Positions 54,555-62,961 are shown, numbered from the stretch's first letter. The stretch is 64,000 bases of DNA from Anaerobaca sp035448545 (GCA_035448545.1 DAOTJE010000001.1:310001-374000), one strand, 5' to 3'. The notes: generated from the letters alone by a model not told the origin. Numbers and translations are program-made.

Positions 54555-55195
54555 CCCCGACCATTGAATTCATCAACAGACTGGAGAATCTCAAAGAAGG
54601 CGATCGTTCTCGCCTGCGTTGGCTGGCGGGCCAGCCGCTGGACAAGACGCTTTCGGGATTTGATCTGTTCACCGGCCTGTGGTGGCCGCTGCGTGCGACA
54701 AATGCGCGAACTCCGCGGCGTGAAATCTCATGGCTCATCGCCAAGCTGTATTGTGCATCCTCGGTTCCGTATGTTCGGCCTGAATCGGATGTTGGGGTAT
54801 CACTCCCGGCGGTGCTTGGCAGATGCGAACCGTGCGATCCGCCGGATTACCGCGCCCGCAATACCTTTCGCCGGCGATTCGACGCCGTGATTTGCTCAAG
54901 CCTTTCTGACATCGAACCACGACTACAGTGGGGCTTGCGCGAGGTTGCCAAGGCAGTTGCGGGTCGTGTGGTCCACGCGGAGACTGTGACCGGCATCGAC
55001 TGGGCGCTGCTGCTCGACGACCTGTCGCTCTGGGACAGGGAGTTCAACATGGACGACACATGGCAGAAGAGCCGGTTGAATGCTCACCAACGGCTCGCTC
55101 GTTGCCGTGAAACTCACCGCACGCCGCAGGACCTGTGGGCGTGCGAGTACCTGAACGCAACTGTTCAACCACAAGGAGGCGACTATGCTGATTGA
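54551..55195 (+). CDS. cas11: Cas11e (Cse2/CasB) small subunit
   Basis: A 214-residue helical protein of the type I-E Cascade small subunit; two copies normally line the complex belly and stabilise the crRNA-target hybrid. IEFINRLENLKEGDRSRLRW matches the Cse2 N-terminus. It is encoded between cas8e and cas7e, as expected. Translation starts at ATG 54551, overlapping the cas8e stop, and the gene overlaps cas7e by 11 bases. Confidence 0.85.
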   Translation: MTPTIEFINRLENLKEGDRSRLRWLAGQPLDKTLSGFDLFTGLWWPLRATNARTPRREISWLIAKLYCASSVPYVRPESDVGVSLPAVLGRCEPCDPPDYRARNTFRRRFDAVICSSLSDIEPRLQWGLREVAKAVAGRVVHAETVTGIDWALLLDDLSLWDREFNMDDTWQKSRLNAHQRLARCRETHRTPQDLWACEYLNATVQPQGGDYAD

Positions 55196-56357
55196 AATCC
55201 ACATGATTCAGAACCACAGTCCGTCGAACCTCAACCGGGACGATCTGGGTGCCCCCAAGACGTGCATCTTCGGCGGCGTCACCCGCGCGCGCATTTCCAG
55301 CCAATGCCTCAAACGAAGCATCCGACGCAGCCCGGAATTCGCAGCGGCACTGGAGAAAGACGGCGGGGTTCGCACGCGCCGACTGATTGAGGAGATTGCG
55401 AAAGCGGCCGGCCGTGATGGCAACGAGCCCAAAGAAGAACACCTCAAAGCCGTCCGGGAAGTCTTCAAAGAGGGCGGTGTCGGCCTGAAGGATGAGAACA
55501 CTTTTGACATCCTCTTCTTCCTGCCTCGATCAGCCATCAAAGAAATGGGGGTCGCCGTGAGCGCCGGTAACGGTGATTTAGGTAAGAAGTTCGCCGAAGT
55601 CATCGGCAAGTTCGTCAAGACGCCGGACATCGCCTTGTGCGGACGCATGACGGAGTTTGATGCGAAGGGCCCGTTCGAAGGTCTGAAGGGCAAATTTACC
55701 GTCGAAGCTGCACTGTCCGCAGCACACGCCATCTCCACTCACGCGGTCGTAAACGAGGTGGATTACTTCACGGCAGCAGACGACATTCCCGGCCAGGACG
55801 CGGGGGCGGGACACGTCAGCGAGGCGATGTTCAATTCGGCCTGCTTCTACAAGCATTTCTGCATCGACTGGGAGCAGCTGCTCAAGAATCTTGGCGGCGA
55901 TGTGGAGCTTGCCACGACGACCGTCAGGTGCTTCCTCGAAGGCGCCGCAAAGGCGAACCCCTCTGGAAAGCAACACGCATACGGCGCGTTCAACTACCCT
56001 GACGGCATCTTGGTTGAGGTCAAGGCCGAGACCGCCACCCCTGTAAGTTATGCAAATGCCTTTGCCGACCCGGTTCCGGAGAAGTCTGTGCGAGGTCTGA
56101 TCGGCGAGAGCATCGCGCGCCTTGGCCAGTATGCACATGATCTCATCGACGGCTATGCCCTCTCGGCTGAACGCTTCTGGTTTTCCCCGAGCTCACGCCA
56201 TCGCCTGACATGGATCGACAAAAGCAAGAGGGAGCCTGAGCAAGAGCAGTCCGTTGTGGACGAGAAGAAGGAATTCGGAAAGTTCCCGGACTTCGTGACC
56301 GCTATCATGGAGGAGGTCGGCAAAAGAAGCACGGCGCCGGCGGGAGGGAGACTATGA
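55185..56357 (+). CDS. cas7: Cas7e (Cse4/CasC) backbone protein
   Basis: A 390-residue RRM-fold protein that forms the six-copy Cascade backbone on the crRNA. The start MLIEIHMIQNHSPSNLNRDD and GGVTRARISSQCLKRSIRRS are hallmark Cas7e sequences. A distinct late motif PEKSVRGLIGESIARLGQY is also present. AAGGAGG lies at ideal spacing before the ATG. It overlaps cas11 and cas5 by a few bases, so the genes are coupled. Confidence 0.93.
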   Translation: MLIEIHMIQNHSPSNLNRDDLGAPKTCIFGGVTRARISSQCLKRSIRRSPEFAAALEKDGGVRTRRLIEEIAKAAGRDGNEPKEEHLKAVREVFKEGGVGLKDENTFDILFFLPRSAIKEMGVAVSAGNGDLGKKFAEVIGKFVKTPDIALCGRMTEFDAKGPFEGLKGKFTVEAALSAAHAISTHAVVNEVDYFTAADDIPGQDAGAGHVSEAMFNSACFYKHFCIDWEQLLKNLGGDVELATTTVRCFLEGAAKANPSGKQHAYGAFNYPDGILVEVKAETATPVSYANAFADPVPEKSVRGLIGESIARLGQYAHDLIDGYALSAERFWFSPSSRHRLTWIDKSKREPEQEQSVVDEKKEFGKFPDFVTAIMEEVGKRSTAPAGGRL

Positions 56358-57526
56358 CAGACTCTCGGACGATCTTCCTGCGTTTCGAAGGCCCGCTCCA
56401 GGCGTGGGGTGATACATCCAAGTTTGTGATTCGTCGAAGCATGGACTCGCCGACGAAATCGGGTGTGCTGGGGCTGATTTGCTGCGCCATGGGTTTATCG
56501 CGACCGGGGGCGCGCGAGAAGCTTCCAGCCTTGAACACGCTTACGATGGGTGTACGGATCGACCGGCCCGGCGCTCGCTGGTGGGACTATCACACCGTTG
56601 GGGCGGGTATTGGCTTGACGACAGCGGCAGGTGGGCTCAAGACCGGTGCGCAGGGTACGGTCATCAAACGACTGGAATATCTGGCTGATGCCAGTTTTCT
56701 GGTCGCTTTGCAGGGCGATGCGATATTGATCGCCACGGTCGCAGAAGCGTTGCGATCCCCGAAGTGGCCGTTGTACCTCGGTCGCAAGTCGTGTCCACCG
56801 TCCATGCCGGTATTCGCCCAGCCGCGCAAGGATGAGACATGGACCAACCCAATGGCGGTCGATGGTGATATCGAGGCTGCGCTCCAGATAATGCCGTGGC
56901 ATCCGCGATATGCCGACGATGCCCCGCGCGATCAGCATGGGAAACGCTACGAGAACATTGAGTTGCCCTGCCTGATCGAGTGGCGCAGAAGAAATGACAA
57001 GGATACAGCTCCGCCTGACGCCGAGGTCTGGTACGACACACCCTTTTCGTTCGACCCGCCGGTGCATCATCCGCGATTGGTAAGACGAGGTCAGGTCACG
57101 GTCACGGTCGGCGATGCGCTCCAGCAGCATACGCCGCCACCACCTCGTCCCCGCGCGGACTACAATAACGACCAGTACAAGAAGCATCGTGCTGAGCGTC
57201 TACAATCCGATCAGGGCCTCTGCGTCTTCTGCAAGTCGCCGGCCACGACTGTCCAGCACGTGACCTATCGCCGCGCCGGGGGCAATGAGGCACAGGAAGA
57301 CCTGCGGTCTCTCTGCCGGCTCTGCCACGATGCCGTGACCATGATCGAGTACGGCATGGGCATGGGCCTGGACCGGATTGACCCGTGCGACGTGCGGTGG
57401 CGCGATGACATTCTCCGGACCCGCGCCGACATTATCCGTTTCCGCAGCGAGGAAACCCGGCGGCGAGCACTGCGCAGTGCTCCCGAGAAGATTCGCCGCG
57501 AGGCTTTGGAAGAAGAGGATATCTGA
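56354..57526 (+). CDS. cas5: Cas5e fused to a C-terminal HNH nuclease domain
   Basis: A 390-residue protein; usual Cas5e is about 225-250. Residues 1-258 are Cas5e: FEGPLQAWGD, the SPTKSGVLGLI segment and YLGRKSCPPS. It caps the crRNA 5' handle. Residues 265-345 form an HNH nuclease with zinc pairs Cys290/Cys293 and Cys321/Cys324, catalytic-type His302, Asn311 and His325 (VQHVTYRRAGG, then LCRLCHDAV). A basic helical tail follows. The ATG overlaps the cas7 stop. With no cas3 in the window, the HNH is the likely target-DNA nuclease. Confidence 0.93.
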   Translation: MTDSRTIFLRFEGPLQAWGDTSKFVIRRSMDSPTKSGVLGLICCAMGLSRPGAREKLPALNTLTMGVRIDRPGARWWDYHTVGAGIGLTTAAGGLKTGAQGTVIKRLEYLADASFLVALQGDAILIATVAEALRSPKWPLYLGRKSCPPSMPVFAQPRKDETWTNPMAVDGDIEAALQIMPWHPRYADDAPRDQHGKRYENIELPCLIEWRRRNDKDTAPPDAEVWYDTPFSFDPPVHHPRLVRRGQVTVTVGDALQQHTPPPPRPRADYNNDQYKKHRAERLQSDQGLCVFCKSPATTVQHVTYRRAGGNEAQEDLRSLCRLCHDAVTMIEYGMGMGLDRIDPCDVRWRDDILRTRADIIRFRSEETRRRALRSAPEKIRREALEEEDI

Positions 57527-57529
57527 ATC

Positions 57530-58423
57530 ATGTACCACTCCCACCTGCTCATCAATGTTGGTGACAACCCTGACCGCCCGGATTGGAGCATCACCCGGCG
57601 CTGGCTGCGAAATCTGTATCGAGTTCACCAGCGCTTGTGTATGGCCTTTCCGTCGAAGGTCCCGGTGTCACATAAGGAACGCCTTGCAGCGTACTGCGCA
57701 CCCTACAGCGGCACAGGACTGGACCATCTGCGTAACTTGCCCGGGGAGCCGGATACAGCGGACGTGCACCATTCCCGTAGCGATCAGGCCGGATTCCTCT
57801 TCCGCATCGATTACCCTGTCGATCACAGCCGGGGCGTCCGACGACCCCTCATCATCGTCCAGTCGGCGGGGAACGAGCCGCCGGATTGGCACTATGCCTT
57901 CGGGTTGAATGAAGATGCCGTGGATGATGGCGGACGCCCGATTGGCAATGCCGGATTCTTGTTGGCCGCGCCACCACAGACCAGAAGGATCACCATGAGC
58001 CTTGAGAATGACGATGTGTTTGTAATTGGCAGCCCAAAGGAGAATCATCGAATCGCTCCCGGCGATCTGGTGCGTTTCCGCCTGCGCGCCAATCCAACGC
58101 GGAAAGTGCAGGACGGATCGCCGAACGGCAGCCGCAAACGCATTTGCCCGACGCTGGTCGATCACGCCGACTGGTTGAAAGGCAAGTTGGGAGATGCGGC
58201 GGATTCCCCGGTCTGTTTGGAGAACTTCGTCACCGGTTGGGCTTACGGATGGCGTTCAAAGCACGAACCGCAGCCCAGCCAGCGCATGCAGTGGTGGTCC
58301 GTACTGTTTGAGGGGAGCTTCCGGGTAGGTAATCTGAAGGTGCTGAAGCAGTTGCTCGAATGCGGAATCGGTCCAGCCAAGGCGTTCGGTTTCGGGCTCT
58401 TGTCCATCGCGCCGGTCAGGTAG
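57530..58423 (+). CDS. cas6e: Cas6e crRNA endonuclease
   Basis: A 297-residue metal-independent RNase that cuts the repeat hairpin in pre-crRNA and stays bound to the crRNA 3' end. NLYRVHQRLCMAFP matches the Cas6e active-site helix with Tyr30 and His33. The C-terminal glycine-rich loop is GIGPAKAFGFGLLSIAP. It is encoded three bases after cas5. A divergent second C-terminus lies just downstream. Confidence 0.92.
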   Translation: MYHSHLLINVGDNPDRPDWSITRRWLRNLYRVHQRLCMAFPSKVPVSHKERLAAYCAPYSGTGLDHLRNLPGEPDTADVHHSRSDQAGFLFRIDYPVDHSRGVRRPLIIVQSAGNEPPDWHYAFGLNEDAVDDGGRPIGNAGFLLAAPPQTRRITMSLENDDVFVIGSPKENHRIAPGDLVRFRLRANPTRKVQDGSPNGSRKRICPTLVDHADWLKGKLGDAADSPVCLENFVTGWAYGWRSKHEPQPSQRMQWWSVLFEGSFRVGNLKVLKQLLECGIGPAKAFGFGLLSIAPVR

Positions 58424-58470
58424 AGTTTCCCGGTCGAATAGCCGATGGGTGTAATGCGGATGGCGTATCT

Positions 58471-58614
58471 GCCCATCGAATCGCGATCTTTGCTGTCCAG
58501 TACGAAGGGATTCTGGAAATGACGGATACGCAGAAGTTTTTTCAGACGCTCTGCTCTGGCATTGGCCCGGCCAAGGGACTGGGGATGGGTCTGCTAAGCA
58601 TTGCCCGCGCTTAG
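58471..58614 (+). pseudogene. Remnant of a second cas6e C-terminus
   Basis: About 47 codons ending at the TAG 58612-58614 encode AVQYEGILEMTDTQKFFQTL and then CSGIGPAKGLGMGLLSIARA. The end aligns with the Cas6e glycine-rich C-terminus but differs in most other positions. No start or N-terminal part remains. It looks like the tail of an earlier cas6e left behind by recombination. Confidence 0.75.
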
Positions 58615-58622
58615 GAGAACCT

Positions 58623-59552
58623 ATGGCTGATCTGCACGAACTGCCGAAGTTCGAGGACCGCTGGACGCACCTCTACCTGGAGCGCGGCGGCCTGGACAAG
58701 GACAAAGAAGGCCTGGTCTTTCGTCAGGGCGAAGGACGAACGCTCATTCCGATAGACCAGTTGTCCCTGGTCATGCTGGGGCCGGGCACGTCGATCACCC
58801 AGCAAGCAGCCAAGGCGCTGGCGGCCAACAACTGCCTGATGTGCTTCGTCGGTGAGGAGGGCGTCAAGATGTACGCCTTCGGCACGGGAGGAACGCACAG
58901 CGCCCACCGACTGCTCCGGCAGGCCGAATTGTATGCCTCTCCGCAGCAGCGGGAACTCGTCGCACGCCGGATGTACCTGAAGCGATTCCCGTCTCCAGTC
59001 TCGGCGGATGTGACCATCCAGCAGCTCAGGGGGATGGAAGGGGCGCGGGTCCGCAAGACCTACGAGCAAATGGCGGCAACCTGCGGCGTGAAGTGGGAAG
59101 GGCGCGACTACGATCAGAGCAGTTGGTACACCGCCGACCCGCTGAATCGGGCGCTGTCGTCTGCCAATTCTTGCCTCTACAGCTTGTGCCACGCCGCGAT
59201 TCTGTCCGCCGGTTACAGCCCCGCCATCGGCTTCATCCACACAGGCAAGGTGCTGAGCTTCGTCTACGATGTGGCCGACCTGTACAAGACGGAGATCACG
59301 ATTCCGCTGGCGTTCCAGACCGTATCCGGCTCCAAGGACGACGTTGAAAGACGAACCCGACTGGCCTGTCGAGACATGTTCAAACAGGCCAAGCTGATAC
59401 GGCGTATCTTGCCTGATATTGCGGAGGTGCTCGATGCTCGTGATGATGTTGGAGAACGTGCCGATGAGCTTGAGGGGCGAGCTATCTCGCTGGCTGATCG
59501 AGCCCAAGGCTGGGGTTTTCCTTGGAAGTCCGACGGCCAGAATACGGGATAA
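58623..59552 (+). CDS. cas1: Cas1e integrase
   Basis: A 309-residue Cas1 of the I-E branch, which with Cas2 inserts new spacers at the leader end of the array. Metal-binding residues are present: Glu139 in RGMEGARV, His206 in GFIHTGKV, Asp216 and Asp219 in YDVADLYK. It starts eight bases after the cas6e remnant. Its C-terminal tail overlaps cas2 by 119 bases in another frame, longer than usual. Confidence 0.94.
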   Translation: MADLHELPKFEDRWTHLYLERGGLDKDKEGLVFRQGEGRTLIPIDQLSLVMLGPGTSITQQAAKALAANNCLMCFVGEEGVKMYAFGTGGTHSAHRLLRQAELYASPQQRELVARRMYLKRFPSPVSADVTIQQLRGMEGARVRKTYEQMAATCGVKWEGRDYDQSSWYTADPLNRALSSANSCLYSLCHAAILSAGYSPAIGFIHTGKVLSFVYDVADLYKTEITIPLAFQTVSGSKDDVERRTRLACRDMFKQAKLIRRILPDIAEVLDARDDVGERADELEGRAISLADRAQGWGFPWKSDGQNTG

Positions 59553-59739
59553 GCTGTGGCAGAACGCCCTGAAGAAGCGCAAGGGCGGCTACGTCCTTCA
59601 GATATGGTCTGATTCCAGCCCGCAGGGCTACAGCTTCCGGTCCGAAGGCGAATCGTCTCGCCAACTGCAAGACTTCGAGGGCATTGCCTTGGTGGCTTAC
59701 AAAGACAAGCGTAGGCCGAGCCAGGTATCAACATCTTGA
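59434..59739 (+). CDS. cas2: Cas2e adaptation protein
   Basis: A 101-residue Cas2 of the type I-E form, the dimeric scaffold of the Cas1-Cas2 spacer integrase. LVMMLENVPMSLRGELSRWL and AGVFLGSPTARIRDKLW are characteristic of the I-E branch. The ATG at 59434 is preceded by GGAGGTG, and the frame starts inside cas1. The stop codon lies 33 bases before the first repeat and overlaps the candidate array promoter. Confidence 0.93.
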   Translation: MLVMMLENVPMSLRGELSRWLIEPKAGVFLGSPTARIRDKLWQNALKKRKGGYVLQIWSDSSPQGYSFRSEGESSRQLQDFEGIALVAYKDKRRPSQVSTS

Positions 59740-59764
59740 GGTCTGCCCAGTCCCGGCATACAAT
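59736..59764 (+). promoter_or_regulatory. Candidate CRISPR array promoter in a 33-bp leader
   Basis: TTGAGG (59736-59741) and TACAAT (59759-59764) are 17 bases apart, placing the start of transcription about 59,771, at the first repeat. The -35 overlaps the cas2 stop codon. A 15-bp palindrome CGGCAT-ACA-ATGCCG (59754-59768) covers the -10 and may be a protein-binding site. Confidence 0.55.
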
Positions 59765-59772
59765 GCCGTGGT

Positions 59773-60411
59773 ATTGTCCCCACGCACGTGGGGGTGAACC
59801 GATATGGCAATACTTCTTTTAATGCAGACACAGATTGTCCCCACGCACGTGGGGGTGAACCGGCACTGCAAGCGATGTACACACGGCGACTGCTATTGTC
59901 CCCACGCACGTGGGGGTGAACCGTCCACGACTGTTATTACCCGCCCGATCCACAGATTGTCCCCACGCACGTGGGGGTGAACCGACGGTTTCTCTGCCTG
60001 TGGGTGCTCCGTATCTATTGTCCCCACGCACGTGGGGGTGAACCGCGTGCTGAGTGTGCTGGATGGGAGTTTTCGGTCATTGTCCCCACGCACGTGGGGG
60101 TGAACCGGTGTGGGCCGGGCGGCCATAAGGGGAGATTTGATTGTCCCCACGCACGTGGGGGTGAACCGCTCAGCCAGCTTCTCCAAGCAATCACCACAAA
60201 ATTCTCCCCACGCACGTGGGGGTGAACCGGTGATCCCGGCCGACGAGAACGTCGCACACGGATTGTCCCCACGCACGTGGGGGTGAACCGACCGCCGCCG
60301 CCGTGCTCCCGGCGGCGAGACATTGTCCCCACGCACGTGGGGGTGAACCGCCAGATGAACATGGACTGGGAGGGCTCCGCGGATTGTCCCCACGCACGTG
60401 GGGGTGAACCG
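59773..60411 (+). CRISPR. Type I-E CRISPR array, 11 repeats and 10 spacers
   Basis: Eleven 29-bp repeats with first 20 bases ATTGTCCCCACGCACGTGGG and last nine GGTGAACCG. The stem CCCCAC/GTGGGG is internal. Repeats start at 59773, 59834, 59895, 59956, 60017, 60079, 60140, 60201, 60262, 60322 and 60383. The eighth (60201) has G to C at its fourth base; the others are identical. Spacers are 32 bp except one of 33 and one of 31. The GAACCG end matches I-E repeats and places the leader next to cas2. Confidence 0.97.
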
Positions 60412-60574
60412 GGGAGTTGTTCGTATCCTCGCACAGCCGCAATTCGACTTCCCACTCGGCCTGCGTAAAGCCCGTCACTCCATTCTGCATGTCCTCGAAC
60501 GGCACGTCGACACACAGGTTGCCTCTGGATGCTGTGAGGGATGAGGATTCCCTCATCCGGGGCAATTTGGCCAT
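60412..60574 (-). pseudogene. Island gene truncated by the CRISPR array
   Basis: An ATG at 60574 with GGAGATCAG upstream starts a leftward protein (MAKLPRMRESSSLTASRGNL and then VDVPFEDMQNGVTG). After about 54 codons the frame enters the array and becomes translated repeats. The composition before that point looks coding. The 3' part of the gene appears lost at the array's distal edge. The product is not recognised. Confidence 0.5.
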
Positions 60575-60678
60575 CTGATCTCCGTGGGGCAGCATTTGTC
60601 AAGACACCCCGCGTCGTAGGGGACCCGTCCACCATACGCCGCTGGGCGTCAGCCCGCCTCCGGGCCAAACGGACGGAA

Positions 60679-61008
60679 TCACCACAGGTCCCGGACCAAG
60701 TATCGGGGCTTCTGCGTCAGCTCGATCTCGGCCGCCACCTTCGCCTTGAAGTGCTCATCGTACTCATCGGTCCGCAGATCGAGCACCCAGGTGCTCACAA
60801 ACATCACGCTGGCGAGCAGGTCCTGGCAGCCTTGTTCGACTTCGAGTTCCAGGTGGTCGATGTGCTCTCCCTGCGGCGGGGACGCCACCCCTTTCAGCCC
60901 GCCCGCCAGCAGGAATAGATCCCGCCCTTCCCCCACGAGCGGCTGGCGGCGCCCTTTGGCCGCCATCAATGCCTCCGCTCTGTCCTTGTCGAAACTGACC
61001 TCACGCAT
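60679..61008 (-). CDS. Hypothetical island protein
   Basis: A 109-residue acidic protein with no signal peptide and no recognised motif (HIDHLELEVEQGCQDLLASV is a typical stretch). It overlaps the upstream gene by eight bases. It sits in the leftward operon on the right side of the CRISPR-Cas module. Confidence 0.55.
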   Translation of the reverse strand: MREVSFDKDRAEALMAAKGRRQPLVGEGRDLFLLAGGLKGVASPPQGEHIDHLELEVEQGCQDLLASVMFVSTWVLDLRTDEYDEHFKAKVAAEIELTQKPRYLVRDLW

Positions 61009-61474
61009 GAAGCCACCATCCTTTCGCCGGCGTCCTGGCCCGACCGCCGCCTGTGAATCCTACCTTGCCTTGCCCTTCGCAGAACCAACCCGCCCCGTGC
61101 GAAACATACCGTACCGCATGGGACCCGCTCCACAGAGGCCCACAGAGCTCGCCACGGGCCTTCTGGGCGTTCCAATTCACAGAGACGGCCCTTGGGTCGG
61201 GTCCGGGCCAGATCGTGGCTAATTCCGTCGCGAATCGCACACGTATTCGAGTTGGGGCGACGCTGTGAGTCGTCTCGACGGCCGTGGGCGTCTTGCGCCC
61301 CGTCAGTCTGTAGGCGAACAAGGGGCAGCCCGTGTCGGTGCAGTCCCGAACCGCGTTCGCCACGTAAGCCATGCACTCCAGACACAACGACCGGATGGCA
61401 GCACTTTGGCTGCGTCCGGTCATGGCCAGCCGGTAGAGCCTCTGAAAACGTCTTGGCACATCTCTGTCCGTCAT
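61001..61474 (-). CDS. Hypothetical protein with N-terminal Cys cluster
   Basis: A 157-residue protein. IRSLCLECMAYVANAVRDCT and GCPLFAYRLTGRK form a cysteine cluster of CxxC...C...CPL type seen in small proteins of phages and mobile elements, probably zinc-binding. The remainder is Gly/Trp-rich without family. The next downstream gene begins inside its last codons. Confidence 0.6.
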   Translation of the reverse strand: MTDRDVPRRFQRLYRLAMTGRSQSAAIRSLCLECMAYVANAVRDCTDTGCPLFAYRLTGRKTPTAVETTHSVAPTRIRVRFATELATIWPGPDPRAVSVNWNAQKARGELCGPLWSGSHAVRYVSHGAGWFCEGQGKVGFTGGGRARTPAKGWWLHA

Positions 61475-61543
61475 GCTGTTGGATCTCCTTCGGCCGTTCC
61501 GTCAAAAGGGGCCGATGCCCCATGTCCGTCGTCTTTGCTGATG

Positions 61544-62314
61544 TCACTGGCTCTCGTCGGCGGCATCGCCGGCCTGATTCCACATCTCGGGCGGCCGGAC
61601 GTACCACTGGGGGCGTTTCCCTCCCTGGCGCCGGACCCGGCTAATCATGCCTGCTTCGCTCAGCTTTCGAAGATGGCGTTTGATGGCCTTTGTGCGTAGC
61701 ATCCCTTGCTCCGGTGGTGCGCAGAGCCGAGCCAGCCTCATGATCGGCGCTTCACACGGTTGTCTTCCGCCGTCCGTCCATTCACAGAGCCAGCCAAACA
61801 CCCGCAGTGCCCCGATTCCGACGCATCGGCTGGCGGCCTCGCGCCACGCCGGCGGAATCAGAAGCTCCGCGCGTGGGAAGGCCCCCGGTCTTTGGTCGGG
61901 TTGGCTTCTGCTCGCGGCAGCGTCCTCGTGGGGCTTGGACGGGGGCTCGGGTACAGGCCTGTCCAGCGCAGGGTTTCGCCTGATTCTCGTAGGGAAGCTC
62001 AAACGCCAGTCTTGGCCGCTCGGCTTGTACACATCTTCCCGGCGCCCGTAGTAGCCCTTCCGGTAGGTCGTCACACGAGCATCGAACTCCACGCAGTCCC
62101 CCTGGTGCAGCACGCCCAGGGCCCGGAACCCCTTCGTCTCCGTGAACCAGAGATGATCGGTCACACGGACGCCCCCATCCACAGGGCACACCTCACGAAA
62201 CAAAAGCGTCTTGAGGGGCGCTCCTCGATAGGCACTCTTCTGGCCATACCGCTCGAAGATGGCACGGAACCTCATTCGTTGACCGTCCAGATTCTTCCAT
62301 TCGTCTCTTGGCAT
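61544..62314 (-). CDS. Putative nucleic-acid-binding protein, OB-like plus winged helix
   Basis: A 256-residue protein. The N-terminal part (RFRAIFERYGQKSAYRG, DHLWFTETKGFRALG, GDCVEFDARVTTYRKGYYG) has the strand-rich pattern of a small OB-like fold met in mobile-element proteins. The C-terminal part (AIKRHLRKLSEAGMISRVRR) is a winged helix. The ATG at 62314 is chosen because the conserved region starts there. Single-strand DNA binding is possible but not shown. Confidence 0.55.
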   Translation of the reverse strand: MPRDEWKNLDGQRMRFRAIFERYGQKSAYRGAPLKTLLFREVCPVDGGVRVTDHLWFTETKGFRALGVLHQGDCVEFDARVTTYRKGYYGRREDVYKPSGQDWRLSFPTRIRRNPALDRPVPEPPSKPHEDAAASRSQPDQRPGAFPRAELLIPPAWREAASRCVGIGALRVFGWLCEWTDGGRQPCEAPIMRLARLCAPPEQGMLRTKAIKRHLRKLSEAGMISRVRRQGGKRPQWYVRPPEMWNQAGDAADESQ

Positions 62315-62606
62315 GTTGGCTCCTCTCTGAGGCCCGATCTCGGGCCGTTCGTCAACCACAGCGATTCACAAACCGTCCGCGCATTACCAGATCCGCACCG
62401 CAAGAGCGAGAGATAGTACTGTGGGGCCGGGGGTGCCGGGGGGGCTCCCCCCGGTGGGGTCCGGGCCGCAATCGTGAAGCCCGTTGCCGGGCCGGGACCG
62501 AAACACGACAAAACGTGTTGTCTTTTCCCGTTGCCTCCTCGCGCGCCCGGGCGCGAGACTTCTTGGCTCCGAGAGCCAGGGAACGGCACATCCCCGGGAT
62601 ACCTTC

Positions 62607-62885
62607 TTACTCGCCCGTCAGTGCCTCCGCCGCCATCCATGCCCCGAGCATCATCCTGCTTTCCTCGTCCAGCTCCGCAGCGCCCTGCTTGGCCGCCTCC
62701 ATCAGGGCCTCGTGGTACTTGTCGAGCACAGCATTGAGCAAGTCCGGGTCGCCGTGGTCGCCGTCCGACAGGGCCCAGGACAGGCTCACGGCCAGCATCG
62801 TCTCCAGCGGCCGCTGCTCCAGCCACGTCGCGATCAGGTCTTTCGGCTGCCTCTGCGGGGTCATCGTGTCTCGTTCACTTTCCAT
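62607..62885 (-). CDS. Small hypothetical island protein
   Basis: A 92-residue, mostly helical acidic protein (LIATWLEQRPLETMLAVSLS in its first half). No motif recognised. It is the first clear leftward gene inside attR other than the stranded integrase end. Confidence 0.5.
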   Translation of the reverse strand: MESERDTMTPQRQPKDLIATWLEQRPLETMLAVSLSWALSDGDHGDPDLLNAVLDKYHEALMEAAKQGAAELDEESRMMLGAWMAAEALTGE

Positions 62886-62961
62886 CGCTCAGCCTCCGTC
62901 AAAAGGGGTTCCGCGCCGCCGGCTGCTCGCACGAGAGGCCCGGCCGGCACAGGGTTACGTT

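Noticed and set aside
50961..60411. A cas3 gene hidden around the cas operon
   Set aside because: No HD motif or SF2 helicase motifs appear in any frame of the module; the intergenic region before cas8e is too short to hold one.
59697..60595. Leftward reading frames through the CRISPR array encoding repeated HPHVRGDN and FTPTCVGTI segments
   Set aside because: They are translations of the repeats on the antisense strand; the peptide repeats have the period of the array and carry no gene features of their own.
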